Positions 35,466 through 48,379 of a DNA stretch of 64,000 nt are shown piece by piece. How positions within the stretch are numbered: the stretch's first letter is position 1; the number at the start of each line of letters is the position of its first letter. The stretch spans positions 1,061,001-1,125,000 of the forward strand of contig JARFJB010001595.1 in NCBI GenBank assembly GCA_036346205.1, written 5' to 3'. The notes below the pieces were generated by a model. It saw nothing but the letters and a program-made list of their open reading frames with translations, had not been told where the DNA came from and did no database searches. The stretch comes from Vesta saturnalis. Lineage: Eukaryota; Arthropoda; Insecta; Coleoptera; Lampyridae. Made by a program: the position numbers and the translations under genes.

Positions 35466-37795
35466 TCTAACCAGCATGTAAACATTTTTTTGAAGGTGCA
35501 TTCGACTAAACTCCTGCGTACGGTCGTTTGACCGCAGAGCACTTGGATGTGTGGGGTTTTGGAGGGTTGCTACAAGGTTGTTGACGTGGTTAGATAGCCA
35601 CTAAAGGATAGGCGCCACAGGTTTTAGTCAGGAAAGGGGAGAAAAGGAAAGAAAAAGGAAAAAGAGGAGTAGAGTAGGGGCAGGCCCTGTAAAACCTGAA
35701 ACAGGTAGTGCTCCAAAAAAAAAAGGAAAACAATTTAAAAGAGAGACAAACTTTTACCCGAACAACCAAACAGTAACCGTTTATTTAATTTAATTTAAAA
35801 CTCACATTAATACTTGTCGAATAAATATCGAACGTAAACAATAATGATACTATGCTAGTTTTCCCCCAAAGTATTCATAACAATCTTAACTAATAAAATA
35901 ATTATAATTCAGCCCTGACGATGGCAAGTGGTGAGCCGTCGCAGATGCCCACAAAGAATAAAAAACTAAATGTATTTAGTTCGTTAATCGAACCCTAAAC
36001 GTAAAAGAAAAGTTTCGTTAATTGTGCCGCTCCCGACGGTTGTAAGTACTTACAAATCGCAGCCGAAAGGGCGAAAGTAACCCATAAAGTGCGATCTAAA
36101 ATAGATCCACAATGAAAATAGTAGTGCTTAATTTTTGAAACGGCTTGCCTACGTTTCACAAAATAGAATTTAAATCTCAATGATTTTGATTTCGGTTTCT
36201 TGAATTTTATTAAAACCCTTAAGAAATGGTATTAAATAGAAATATCGGGATAGTCTGTTCAGTGCAAGGCATAGAATTGCAGCAAGACATTCAATAGTAC
36301 AGAAATTTTTATTACAGCAAAACCTGCTCTGAACAAAATTATCCGTAATGACAATTAATTTATATTAATGAAAGACAAAGTACAGAAAAGTTACAGAAAT
36401 TCTAAATTTGAATATAAATATATATATACAGTTTCAAACAATGACTGTAATTCATACGACCTCGATATCTGTTCCACCCTGTATATAATGTATTTTAAAA
36501 ACAGGAGCTTCAACGCGCAACTACCGTGTGAAGGTAGTGAACTAAGTATAGTCAACGTCCCAGTGAATAATAGGTGTGGTTTTTTTCTTCTTTTAGTATG
36601 CAGAAAGAAATTACAAATTGAACAAATCAAACTCTAAATTATTCAACCACTTTAGCCTCCAGTAAAAGCATGTTATTATAAATGATAAATTTTTGTTACA
36701 CGTAAGTAAATAAGGTTAAACACCGAATGTAACCTAACTCTGTTGTACTGATTTTAGCAATACACTGTTCATTACACAAATCCTGTGTATATTGAATAAT
36801 AAAGAATTCTGACCTTTGATGAAGAATTACCAAACTGTAAATGCCCTTCGTGTTTCGAAGGTGGTAGTTACTTGGAACCAAGACAGCTAATCAGTAGCTA
36901 AGAGCCAGCATTCCAGTAGGAATAGGTACGGGGTGATCGGTAGTGGATTCCAATTTGCTAGTTAGGTATATAAATAAAGAATAGCTGTTTATTTCGCCGG
37001 TATCAAGGCGCTGAAAGTGATACAAGTAAGTACATTACTAATTACCTTATACAAGCATACCTCTTTTAGATGTTTAGAGCCGATAGCGATGATTTCGTCT
37101 CAACAGACCTATGTTATAAATTTAATTAATCTTGCGAAAGTGCCTAAATGAAAGAATCGATTTACTAAAAGTTGTCGAACATGTGTTAAACTTACCCGAG
37201 GATATGAAGATTGAGAATTTCAATCAGATCCGCTTGTAAAGCGTCAGTAAGGTTTTATACCAAAACCATTACCTTATATGAAAAATTTTCCAAAGAAACG
37301 ATGCTTAAACATCTTATAAACGGAAGGAAAATTTTTCTTGAAGATCAATCTCCCATCGGAAAATGGCGTATTAAGTAAAAGAAAGATCAGGAACAACGCC
37401 CTAACAAAAGCAATATTGCAAACCTGTCAAAACTATTCAAACTAGATAAGAATGTTAAAACCAAATTTTGATAAATAAATTTTACAGATATCCCATTGTT
37501 GTCTTTTAAAACAAGATTCCTTTTCAAACTTTATTAAATGACCCTAAATCTTCGAGATGGCGCAACTTGTTTAAATACCAAATTTATATCTATAAAGGAA
37601 TAAAAAGATGTGTACGTTAAATAAATTAGTTTAACTGTAGAGGTGCGAAAAACAATTTTTTAGGTACGAAATTAAAAACATTCCACCAACGAATACGGAA
37701 ATATTTATTTAGATGTAACTAATTAGTTCATTCATTAAATAAAGTAACGGAAGTTATCGAAAATACACGTTATTCACGATAAACACGTAACAAAC
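35466..37795. other. 2.3-kb interruption of the LINE, nature unknown
   Basis: The LINE's protein homology stops at 35465 and picks up again at about 37800, so this block looks inserted. It begins GC-richer, with GGATGTGTGGGGTTTTGGAGG and GAAAGGGGAGAAAAGGAAAG, then turns AT-rich. Within it, 36430-36487 starts next to a TA run and ends CCACCCTGTATATA, a mariner-like terminus. No transposase or host gene is recognised. Clear target duplications were not found. Confidence 0.4.
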
Positions 37796-37799
37796 TATG

Positions 37800-39230
37800 T
37801 GCTTGTGCGAAGATTGTGTAAATTATTCAACGGATGTCTAAGTGTGGAAAAGTGCCAACTGATTGCAAGGGTAGGATCATTATATTTCTGTATAAGGCTA
37901 AGGGGAACAAGGGTGATTGCAAAAACTATAGAGGAATAAGTCCGCTTAGTGTACATGGTATAGTATTTGGAAGAGTACTGTTTGATGGAGTACGTGAAAT
38001 ACCTAAACTAAGATTTGGGATGTGCAGAGTGGCTTCATTCCAGGTAGAGGATGTGTTGACCAGACGGCTGCTCTCCAGCAGGTGATCAAAAAGTGTATAA
38101 GGATAAAAGAGAAACTGTACTGTGCGTTTGCAGATCTGGAGAATCTGGAGCGCATATGACCGAATGAATAGGAAGAAGCTGTGCGAAATATTAAAAGAAT
38201 ATGGCGTTAGTAAATGTTTAATAAACGGAATAAGGGCAGTATACAACGACAGCCTGCCATTTATTAGGGTGAGAGGATGTGAGTGAATGCTTTAGTATTG
38301 AGCAAGGAGTGCGACAAGGCTATGTGGTGTCCAGTAGTGCATACATAGACAAACGCGTTAGGCAGGTATGTACCGATACAAATGGTGTACTGGTTGGTAA
38401 CGTAAACGAACGAGTTCTGGTATATGCAGATGACACAGTTTTATTAAGCGAGAATACGGATGAGCTACAAATAGCCCTGAAGAAGTTTGATATAGTCAGT
38501 GAGAGCATGGACCTGAAAATAAACGTCAACAAAACAAAGATTGTGGTGTTCAATCGGGAAGGTGGTAAGGAAATTGGTATATCTGGGTGGAATGTTAACT
38601 GCAGATGGTACAATGGATATCGAGATTGCATGACGGCTCAATGCTGGAGGGAAAGTGATTGGCAGTGTGGCGACAATGAAAAACGAAAGCATGCGAAACG
38701 AATAATCTATACTGCTTGTTTCTCCCGTCAGAACTGTGTACAAGTGACACAAGGGTATGTCAAATAATGCATGAAAGCAAAATGAATGCCGTGGGAATGA
38801 GATTCGTAAAACGCGCATGCGGTAAAATGAGAAGGTATAAGATAAAGAATGAGTGTGTAATGAAGGAGTGTGAAAAATAAAGGACGGTGATTGATAGCTG
38901 TATAGATGTAGTACATTTGGTTTGGTCACGTCTAAAGAATGAACAACACAAGGTTAACAAAGCGGATATGTGTGGGTGGAGTTAGAAGTAAAGCCGGGCC
39001 TAGTATGCCGCGTAAAACTTGGCTGAATGCAGTAGGGTGTATGATAAAAGAAAGGAAGGTAAGGAGTTTTAAATATAAAAGGGTGTGTCAGAGACAGTGT
39101 ATGAATCTTGCGGAAGCTAGGGAGGTATACAGGCATAAGAAAGAGTGGAGAAGGATTGTAAATAAAAAGTAAACAAGAGGTGGGGATTATTTGTCTACTC
39201 CACAACGGAATTGCTAACTGGTGTGCTATG
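37800..39230 (+). pseudogene. RTE-like LINE, reverse transcriptase half
   Basis: Reverse transcriptase blocks occur in order: GRIIIFLYKAKGNKGDCKNY and RGISPLSV at 37870-37950; EQGVRQGYVVSS at 38300; VLVYADDTVLLSENTDEL at 38415-38470, with the catalytic YADD intact; MDLKINVNKTKIVVF at 38510. The C-terminal PRKTWLNAV and NLAEAREVYRHKKEWRRIVN follow at 39005-39165. Several frameshifts separate these blocks. The 3' end matches the truncated copy at 8.77-9.0 kb, so both belong to one family. Confidence 0.85.
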
Positions 39231-39379
39231 TTACGTTATGATTATGTCAAATCTACCTGTATAACAAAATGTTGCTAAAAGTTGCTAAAAATCGAAGCAG
39301 GGTATGGTTTTTATTTTGGGCGTAACAGTTATAACTAAATAAGTAGAGAATGTTTACATTTGAACCAGGTATGTTTTCA

Positions 39380-40280
39380 AAATAATATTTTAAAAAGTTT
39401 AAAACGTCATTGATCACTTTTCTACAAACAGTTTTGCCAAGTGTACACAAACATTTTAGAATCCGACTTGAGAATGTGTAGTTTTCTTCTTTTCTTGTAG
39501 TTCCGCACCCTGAATCTTGTTTTTCAATGAGTCACATTTCTTGCAACTTAGGATTTAACGGTAGTTTGTCTTGTATTGGTTTGTATGTTTCTGGTTCGAA
39601 TTGTATCGTACATAATTTCAATCGGAAGACAAATACTGCCTTCTGCTTCTCGAGAATAATGTGCTACTTGATTGGGAAAGCTCTCAATATGCTCATAAAC
39701 TTGCTGTTTCAAAGTTTCCGGAATTGTGCTGGGCATATTAGCGCGCTTACCTTTTTTGTCATGGTCAGTGGTTACACTGGCTGTCAGGTGACCTGCAATT
39801 CCATGGATTAAATATAGAGTCTGCTTATAGACGAATAACTCGAATACAACTAAAAAGCAAAATAAAATGTGAATAATGAATTAATCTTATTTTTGTGATC
39901 TGGAAGACCCGTAAATGCTGTAGATGTTTCATTTTTTCATCAGTAAAAAGCTGTTTCAAGTACTCTTTTTCACATTTGCAGTCACTGCTTTGTTTGCGTT
40001 TCAGTACTACTTTTTCTCTTGTGAACTTGTGGCTTTTTCCTCTGACCCTCCTTATTTTGCGAACATTTCTTTCCAATTATTCACATCAAGTTTTTATCAC
40101 CTGATTTCTTTGTTTCTTATCCTATTAGTTTTACGGGTTCACATTCATAAAACAATCTTGCCGAGGATGGCTGGAATTCGCTGCCCGAACTCTGAATTGG
40201 CTCACGCTCCTCTTTTTCGCTTTCATTTCCATTTTTCTCATTATCACTTACTCCTGTGCTTTTACCACGTTTCTCCATAA
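39380..40280 (-). pseudogene. transposase-like relic of the unnamed insect family, copy 2
   Basis: The minus strand reads RNVRKIRRVRGKSHKFTREK and then CKCEKEY near 40070-39950 (family pattern 'W..N..K..R..G..y...+g......C.C..kC'). After broken sequence it reads KKGKRANMPSTIPETLKQQV and HIESFPNQVAHYSRE at 39760-39650, the 'D+RGK...ipe..+..v..HI.sfP...sHY.R' block. It covers the parts that are blurred in copy 1 at 6.4-8.0 kb and supports one common family. It is broken by stops. Confidence 0.6.
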
Positions 40281-40289
40281 TAATTTAAT

Positions 40290-43200
40290 ACTACCTGACG
40301 TAAAGAAAACCGCTTAAAAACAAACACGACCTACAAAAACAATGCTAGAAAAAATCGGCGATGATACGCACTTGTTAGTTCGTAAGCAAACACGACCGTT
40401 TTATTGCTGCAGAGGTGGGATGTGGTCGGCGTATCTTAAAAGTACAATTATTTGCGGTGCAAGAACGGGATAAGTAATACGACAGATATACCATTCTTGC
40501 ATCAGCACATCGTAGAGGATATGTATTTTTTTGTTATAACTCGGTAGCTATTCATCACAAAGCTCCCGGTTTTGAACCATAGTGGACATTTTATTACCTA
40601 TAGGCAAAATAATGTCATTTTGCACTTGTTGTTGCATCAGAGTTTTCAACTGTTACCATGAAAGCAAAAACTACCAAAGGGTTTTAATAAAATAAATTCG
40701 TAAGATTTGATGTTTTTCGGTGTTTCCCTTTACGTATTTTATGTAACTAAGATTTAAATGTATCTAGTTAAGGATTAAGAAAAAGAACACATATCTTGGA
40801 GTAGAAAATCGGGTGTTTTCTCGCGCGGCCCAAAACTGCGTTATTCGAATAGACCGTGACAAATCGGTTAGAACGAAATTGAGTAAGATTACTTTGTTAC
40901 AAATAATAGTTATAAAACATTGTGGACACTGCCATATTATTGTCTTCGTTTTAGTAAAAAAATTAAAGTACGAATTTGTCCATTTTTTGTTGGTCCTAAT
41001 GTAAGTTTTCCATAATAATCAGATGGTCGTGTAAACGAACTTATGAGGATCAACAATCAAGCTGTTTTGACTTTAATCCGCACAGAGGTCGTGTAAATAG
41101 ACTTCTAGTGATAAATAATCTACACCGTCTTAGATTAAATCTCGTATCTTAACCCGTGAACTATTTGTGTCACTGACTGAGTTAAAGGATTACCATACAT
41201 TAAAGCGCAAGTAGGTATTTAATTATAGATCAAAAATGGCGACAAAACCATTTAGTAAGATGATCTAGCCTAATAACTTGATTGAAGATACTATTTACAT
41301 ATCACAAGATATTGAAATCGAGTTGTCTCTTGATAACACAGGGTATTAATGTGGTGGTGTTATGATTGTCAACACATTATCTCGCAAGAACGTTTATTAA
41401 ATTAAAATATGTTTAGATAACTACGTCAATACTGCACGGTGTCCCTCTGATTGCTGCTGTGATTTAGCATTATTGATCGTTTTACTATTTTCACCCGCAT
41501 AGAGGACTGAATGCATTGACAAACAAGCCATGATAAAACACTGTTTAATAGTTGTTATTAATGATACCAGGGTTTACAGAAACCCATCCGGTTATGATTT
41601 AGAAGACTGCGATCTCATCTTTGCGCCTGATTTCTAAATCTGAAAAGGTTGCCCACGGTTTAGCTGTTAAAACTAATTCGTTCCTATTGGCTTAAAATGT
41701 AGAGCGATGTGCAGGTGAATGCATAACCTATAAAAGAGTATTACGTGCCCAACAGAATTGATGCTCCAAAAGTAAAGGGTGTACCATAACAACTAATAAG
41801 ATAGGGCCAGAAGCTTGGTAGGCCAGTTAAGCTCTTGGATGGGTGAGCGTGTGGCTGGCAAAGAAATACACGAAAATTATAAAAGGCTACCACTTGGTTT
41901 ATATTTGTATCGCACTCAAATTAAGAAAGGGGGTCACGATACAGCAAGAGATACGGCACAGTTAAAATAAATATGGTAGATGCGGTCCAGGAAGAGGACA
42001 CGTCCGATTCGGACCAAATCCTAATTCGTAGTAATAAATAAACAACTACCGGTAGTTTAACACAGCTTGGTTTATTATGTTTTTTTAACAATAAACCCAA
42101 CCCTTGAATACACAACTGTTTCAAAAAAAAAATATATAAACCCAAACTGGTATCTATATTTGCATTAAGCTATAATTGGTGTTATAAAGACAACCGATAT
42201 CGTAAACCTGGATAGCTATTTCTAGTAAGCCACACAAACGAAAGTTTTATCATCACAATGATTTAATCATCGCAACACTACTACACTCACCTTTCTATTC
42301 AGTGCTATCTCAAGAATTGAAAAAGAATTTAATCGTAAATTAACACAAAGAAACCTTTTCGTACTGTCTGACATCCAGCGTTGATCCTAGAAACTAAATA
42401 CAAAGCGTATAGTAAAAGTAAAATAAATCATAAAACCGTGGTTCAAGGAAGAGCTCTCCTTAAAACTGAGTCTTAGTTTTAACTCACCTTAAATGTATAA
42501 CAATTCAATAATTACCCAAAAATGTATCAGCAAGATGTCTACCACTGCGCTTTAAGAAAATTAAAAGGAATGACTAAAAGTAGGTAGTTTATAAAGCATT
42601 TCAAATTTGCAAAAGCATAAACATTAAAGTGCAACATGAATCACCCTGTATTAACGAATTTCGAATTTACAAACGTACAAAGGTCAAATATAATTACGTA
42701 ACAACATTAGGGCTACAAATGTTAGATGTAACAGTGTAATAGCTGTTTATAATGTTAACAATTAGTATACATTAAACAAAGCACGTTAGAATACCAAATA
42801 ATAACTGTCAAAAGCGAGCACCTGAGTAAGTGTGATGTGTATTAATTATTACTAATTCCCAGTTAATCAGTTAAGTTTGTGGTGACATATCCTCGTTAGG
42901 TGTACCGAAAAACTATGTCCCAACTAAATGTATGTTGAACACCTACCAGCCACGAAGTCAGTTACACTTCCACGTTTAAAGTAATTAAAATGATCTTAAA
43001 CGACCGTTCATATATCCAGGGCTCCGTCACGAATAAAACAAAATAAAATCTCACCGCTAAGTTGTTGGTATTTAGAAGTACCCGAGTGTCTTACTTGACA
43101 TGACCCTGGTGTTCCTTTAGTGAGAAACAGAACCGATCGTGGAGTAACCCCTTGAGTTATTTTCGAGCTAACTGTCGAAGACCACCGATCAGTATTCAAG

Positions 43201-44968
43201 GTTGAGGTAGAACTGCCAACCACTTATTCACGACTCCTTTCGAGGAGTGTCTCACTTAAAGGTGACGTACCCATTTCATCAAAACCCCGAAGAATCGAAG
43301 AAGGACAATGACCAAGGCAAGAAAAAGCCTAGAGAATCAAATGTTTTAGGTGCGAGTGGAATAATGGTAGAAATTGTGTTTAGTTAAGTAATCACCTGAA
43401 AGATGAAATAAGTGTCACAAAGTACTCACCTCCTGTAGAGACGAAAAAGTATGTATCTATTAAGAGACCTTTTCTATTCGTAATAAAACAAAAACTAAAT
43501 TATTGAATTAGTGTAAATTTTTAAGTATAATTCTGAGCTTCAAAACCAGCGTAATGCTGAATGTAACTTTACAATATAAGTTTAACTCACAGAATGATTG
43601 GTTATATAATGACCACATATTTCATGCCACAATCTTAATTCTGCTTCCTTTATAACGCAACTGTAGGTGTGATTTGCAATTGAACATTATTTTTCTTTGC
43701 TATTTGATTTACTAAGGTACTTGTAAAATTGCTTGTTGATTAATAAACTGGATTGTTTTGAAGATTCTTTAGCAGTTTGCAAATTAACGAGTTGAATCAT
43801 CATTGCACAAAGCTCGTTAATTCAATTTTTATCAAAAGTGTTTTTTGATTTTTAGACTAAAAATTAGGAATGACTAGCTAAATTGTGTGGGATCATTGAA
43901 CACAAATTCCTATTGGATATGAAATATTTCTGTTGATATTGTTTATGGTTAAATTGAACTTTAAACAGAAGTTACAGTTGCAAATAGTTTTGCAACATTG
44001 TGTTATTTATTTATGATCTGTGTATTTATGTGTTTGTTTTACATTCGTAGTTAAAAACTGGAGTTCTTTGTGAAGACGCTTGGTAGCGGCTCCGATAAAT
44101 CTTTACTGTATAGTCTCACTTCCTACACAGATGCATTAGTGTCCATTAGGGGCTTGCTGAGCTAGAAGGCGATTTCTTTTTATCTGTAACGAACACCAGG
44201 CTTTTATTTTGATCACTAGCCAGGCTAGTTTTTTCCTTCCACTAATAAGGTGAATAAGACATACATCAATCTTCCTGTTGTATTGTCTTTATTTGGCCTT
44301 TCTGAACCATGTAATATCATCTCTACTAACGGTTGAGCGATGTCCAACGAGCAACTTTTAAAAGTTTTACTGAAATCACATATTAGGTGCTTCGAGCACT
44401 CACAAATAATACTTATCGTCACCACCCGCTCATCTGCTAAAGTATGTGGGTGAATCGCAGCAGATTGGTCAAGTGACTTTTATTTCCTCGGTTGTGTATT
44501 ACTGGCTACTTAATTTCTCACTGCGTGTATATCCTAATTAAAGTTATCTTTCGGCTTTCTTCTTTCCTCCCTTTTTGGACATTCAAGGTTTTATTTTAAA
44601 GTGTATAACGTTTTATTAAAAAAAATCTGTTGATAACAACACCCATACTAATTAGCGCAAATAGCAAATACTGTCAACTTGCAATCCAAGCGCTCTAGTT
44701 ATCTCCCTTGCTGCGGGGTTGTACAGGTAGACATAGAACAAGAACGTGTAACACACATCGAACGCACAGATATAGCGTTATCACCTCACACATTTAACGT
44801 ATGAAAATTATTAGAATACCTGGTATGTGAACTGGAAGTGGTTAGTATAAGCGAACCAATGCCCAGATAGTAACTAAGAGATGAAGATGACCGTAATTAG
44901 TATGATAAATGACAAAATACCTAATAAGCTTAGTTTAATCTAATATACATCATGAACGTAAATATATA

Positions 44969-44970
<2 letters not shown>
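40290..44970. other. large gene-poor stretch
   Basis: I see no supported gene in this 4.7 kb. Short frames at 41921-42145, 43008-43223 and 44225-44425 lack recognisable motifs. Slightly GC-richer islands lie at 41760-41880, 43010-43330 and 44050-44200. The second contains a perfect ACTCC...GGAGT hairpin near 43230-43250. The first is listed separately for its 5S-like motif. Confidence 0.45.
41790..41860 (+). repeat. 5S rRNA-like fragment or 5S-derived repeat
   Basis: CTTGGATGGGTGAGCG at about 41834 matches, with one difference, the 5S rRNA internal promoter C box CTTGGATGGGTGACCG. Preceding AAGC...GGCCAGTTAAG also resembles the 5S region before the C box. The rest of a 5S gene is not recognisable, so it is at best a fragment or the head of a 5S-derived SINE. 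Confidence 0.35.

Positions 44971-45013
<43 letters not shown>
44971..45013. repeat. (TA)n microsatellite
   Basis: Pure TA tract about 240 bp from a mariner fragment. Confidence 0.97.
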
Positions 45014-45251
45014 TGTGCACTTTTTTTAATCTGAACATATCATTTTGTACACAATGCAATTATCCCTATGTTCAGTCTTAGAAAAAAAAACGTGTCAAGG
45101 TATAGGATATGCGCAATTCACAATTGAAGCTGAACCAGCCTTTTCACTATTTGTATGTAATACGCACAAAGCAACACCAAAAGTTGCTTCGTGGGTTACA
45201 TGCATACTAAATAAATTGTAACTCAGGAACTTTAATGGGAATTGGGAATAA

Positions 45252-45608
45252 TTACAATAAAAGTTCGAAGTGTCCTCCTTGACATCCTAAACAGTATCCT
45301 ATGCGATTATAAAATTCTTGAATAAAATTTTGTAAAAAAATGGGGTTCCATTCATTATATGCAGTAAGTATACGATTTTTTAATTCGTCGTCATCCTGTA
45401 TGTGAACTATATTATAAATTTTAGATTTCAAATAACCCCAGAGAGAGAAATTATTTGCCGATATATCTGGCGATCGCGGTGGCCAAGTTAAATGACCAAA
45501 TCTACCTATCCACCGACCTAGAGATGTTCCATTAAGAAAATGTGTCACTGGCCCTGTAGAATGTGGTGGAGCCCTATCCATTTGGAACCAGGGGATGCCA
45601 ATATTCAA
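45252..45608 (-). pseudogene. mariner transposase C-terminal fragment with mutated third Asp
   Basis: An open stretch encodes WFQMDRAPPHS (second catalytic Asp), then RWIGRFGHLTWPPRSPDISA, NNFSLWGYLKSKIY and the C-terminal GGHFELLL. In this family the third catalytic residue is the Asp of 'LTPLDFFLWG'. Here the aligned residue is Asn in ISANNFSLWG, 41 residues after the second Asp, so the fragment is inactive. It is of the same general subfamily as the 30-33 kb element but clearly a different lineage. It is truncated at its N-terminal side next to the GT microsatellite. Confidence 0.8.
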
Positions 45609-45645
45609 CTCCTATATTCGTGGAATAATACAAGATCGAAGAAGT

Positions 45646-45761
<116 letters not shown>

Positions 45762-46389
45762 CTCAAATATGAAAAACCCTTTAAATCCTAAATGTAGGGG
45801 AGACTAAATGATTGAAGCCCTGGAAGACGTGTGGGATTGATACAGTCAACGTTCACTCTTTATTGTAAGCAGTACTTTTACGATTGGACTATCTAAGTTT
45901 GCGTCCTGTTATTTGAATTTTGCAATCAGTAGCTAACGTAATTAAATTTTCCATAATCAATGTTTCGGTATATCAGTGCAAACGATGGATCGCTCTTTTG
46001 TTTTTTAGATAATCTCAATAACACATTTTTGACGTTGCAATCACCTGCTGTTACAAATTTTCAAGCAAGGAAGGGCAATTACGTAACAAACAGTCTTGCA
46101 TGAGTTTGATAGGTAGGATAGTTTACGAAGTAAATGTGTAGCACGTATTACTACACCTATGTGGTGTGGTGTGGTCAGATTAAGACAATCTCAATCTTGT
46201 TTTTTTTTTTAGTTTGTTAGTTTATTAACGTTACATTTCACAGTAATCAAATTAAAAATATGCAAATCGTCATTATATTTTTTAAACTCTAATACTAACA
46301 TTTATCAATAACACAAATTTAAGGGTTCAACAAACCATAAGTAGAAATTCGTACATTGAAGGCAGATAAATTTAAAAATAGGAAAATTG

Positions 46390-46816
46390 TTACTGACATA
46401 CACCGAATGGGTTACAAGGTCCAGTAATGCAGGTTGGATACAAAACTACACACTTCTTATCCGGAGGACAAATAATATTATCGCAAGGGTTATTATTACA
46501 TCCACATGTCATACAGTTATAACAATCTAATTTAATCCCAAATGCACATTTTATGTATGCGATACATGGAAGAAGCGGACATTCCTTAACACCTAAAATC
46601 AAAGTCAAAACTTAGAAGTATGAACGATGCGTTTCTTACATTTAACCCGTATCCCACATGGTTTATCTAGGCAGAGCTCTTCAATCTCACACACTTCACC
46701 ATCAGGACATTTAAAATCTTTACAGTAATCAATGCAGTTACAAGTTTGGCATCCTTGTTCGTCAACCTCATAACCGTATGGACAGTAGATACATAATTTA
46801 GCTACACACCCTCCTC
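46390..46816 (-). CDS. cysteine-rich antistasin-like protein (gene B), two 3' exons
   Basis: Two minus-strand exons, 46640-46816 (177 bases) and 46390-46592 (ending in TAA), join with a phase-1 intron (GTAAGA...TTTTAG). The first module has CIYCPYGYEVDEQGCQTCNC and a second set of cysteines ending CGIRVKC. The second module parallels exon 6 of gene A (CAFGIKLDCYNC versus CAYGFQLDCDNC). Both exons are intact, unlike gene A. B stops just where A would splice to its CC-ending exon, so it lacks that domain. The 5' exons, including a signal peptide, were not found; a mariner at 47.0-48.0 kb lies upstream and may have separated or replaced them. Secreted protease-inhibitor function is inferred from the module type. 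Confidence 0.75.
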
Positions 46817-47039
46817 CTAAATTAAATAATATCTAATTACTTACACCGTAACCGTATACGTTATGATAAAGGACTTGATAAAAGAATTATGAAACTAGTG
46901 TGACATCACGATAGTGGTCTTCGCCCCGTTTGAGGCTTTGCCAGCTCACCCTTTACAGAGGCTGAACCTCCATTACTACTTGATAAAGTTATGGTAAATT
47001 AGGCACAATAGTAATATTAAACAACGCAAAAATCATTGA

Positions 47040-48030
47040 ATGTGCACAATTTTTATTCCATCGTTTTTTAAAGAAATAACAAATTTAAGTTAAAAAAAAT
47101 TAATAATACTCTACGGTTCAAAGCATCTTTTAGGAAACATACGAATTCCGCGTCGAAAAAACTTATTACCTTTGGGGTGATTCTAAAATCAATCCAATTT
47201 TTCACTCGTAAGACAAGAAGCGCTGGTCAGTGAGGCCGTGTGCCATTGATTGTAAGAGGTCATAGTCAGAGAGAGAATACTTCTCATTTCATCGTTTGCA
47301 GATATGTCTTACCTCTTTTGCAACATGAAGTCGTGCATTGTTATGCATCAAAATTGCTTTACCGTGTCTCTTGTGGTATTACGGACATTTGACTTTCAAT
47401 GCACAGCTCAAATGGTTCAATTACGTTCGATACCGATCACTTGTGATTGTTTCACTTGGTTTTAACAGCTCATAATGCAGCACAATGAGCTGATCCCACC
47501 AACTACATAGCATGAGCTTGGAGCCGCGAATATTCGGCTTGGCTGTTGACGTAGAAATATGACCGGAACCTCTTCATGATTTTATGTACTTAGGGTTATA
47601 GTAATGAACCCATTTTTCATCCCCATTCACAATGCGATTCAGAAATTACTTCCCATTTTCAAGTAACTGTAATAAGCGCCGTTCATCATCTGTAGGCTTC
47701 AACTCGTACGGCAGCCAATGTCCTTGCTTCTGAATCATTCTCATAGCTATGAAGCGCTTTGAGTCACTCCCAATAATTCAGTTAACGCTCCCAATTCTGC
47801 GTCTTTAAAAATTCTTTCTCTTCCACTACTATGCCCGACTACATCGTAATAATAATGGCCGTTCTTGAAGCGTTGAAACAACTCACGACACGTTCTTTCG
47901 CTTATATCGGTGTCGCCGTAAGTGCTTAAGAGCGTTCTATGGGTCTCAGCTGCAGATTTTTTCATATTGAGGCAGAAAAATAAAACTTCCCGCAAATGAC
48001 AAGAATTAGGTCCATAAACGGACATTTTTA
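47040..48030 (-). pseudogene. mariner (SETMAR-like) transposase relic
   Basis: The N-terminal 92 codons are open (48025-47747): LREVLFFCLNMKKSAAETHR, then SERTCRELFQRFKNG and KDAELGALTELLGVTQS, the helix-turn-helix region of mauritiana/irritans-type mariners. Beyond, in broken frames, come MIQKQGHWLPYELK, KWVHYYNPK, STSTAKPNIRGSKLMLC.WWD, YELLKPSETIT, HNNARLH (second catalytic Asp changed to Asn) and SMAHGLTDQRFLSYE. Overall length and order match a full-length mariner, but stops and the lost Asp make it dead. The family differs from the DD41D elements in this window. It lies just upstream of gene B. Confidence 0.9.
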
Positions 48031-48216
48031 ATCGAAAATAATTTTAAAACGTCAACAAGCTATGTTTTTGTATTGACAGATGCCCAAATTTAATGAATGA
48101 CGGCAGAGATATATTTACTTCGATCACCGCTTGCCGCTAGAGCCATCTATGTGGTGGAACAAAGTTGTACACCTATGTTTATTACAAATCTCTTTATGCA
48201 ACGTCAATTTTCTACC

Positions 48217-48374
48217 TATATGTTATGTTAAACCATACAGTATTACACCGTTAGTCTGTGCACCTACATAAAATGCTAGGACCACCATGGTTACTTATAT
48301 GTTATGTTAAACCATACAGTATTACACCATTAGTCTCAGCAGCTACATAAAGTGCTAGGACCACCATGGTTACG
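48217..48374. repeat. 79-bp tandem duplication
   Basis: Two units of 79 bp with few differences (shared: TTAAACCATACAGTATTACA and GCTAGGACCACCATGGTTAC). Confidence 0.95.
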
Positions 48375-48379
48375 TCACA

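Noticed and set aside
43008..43260. 71-codon minus-strand frame and adjacent hairpin as a gene or LTR
   Set aside because: Composition is unremarkable, no family motif and no second copy in the window to define ends.
46900..46990. GC-rich patch upstream of gene B as a first exon or small nuclear RNA
   Set aside because: No signal peptide, no compatible splice phase and no match to U1, U2, U4 or U5 patterns.
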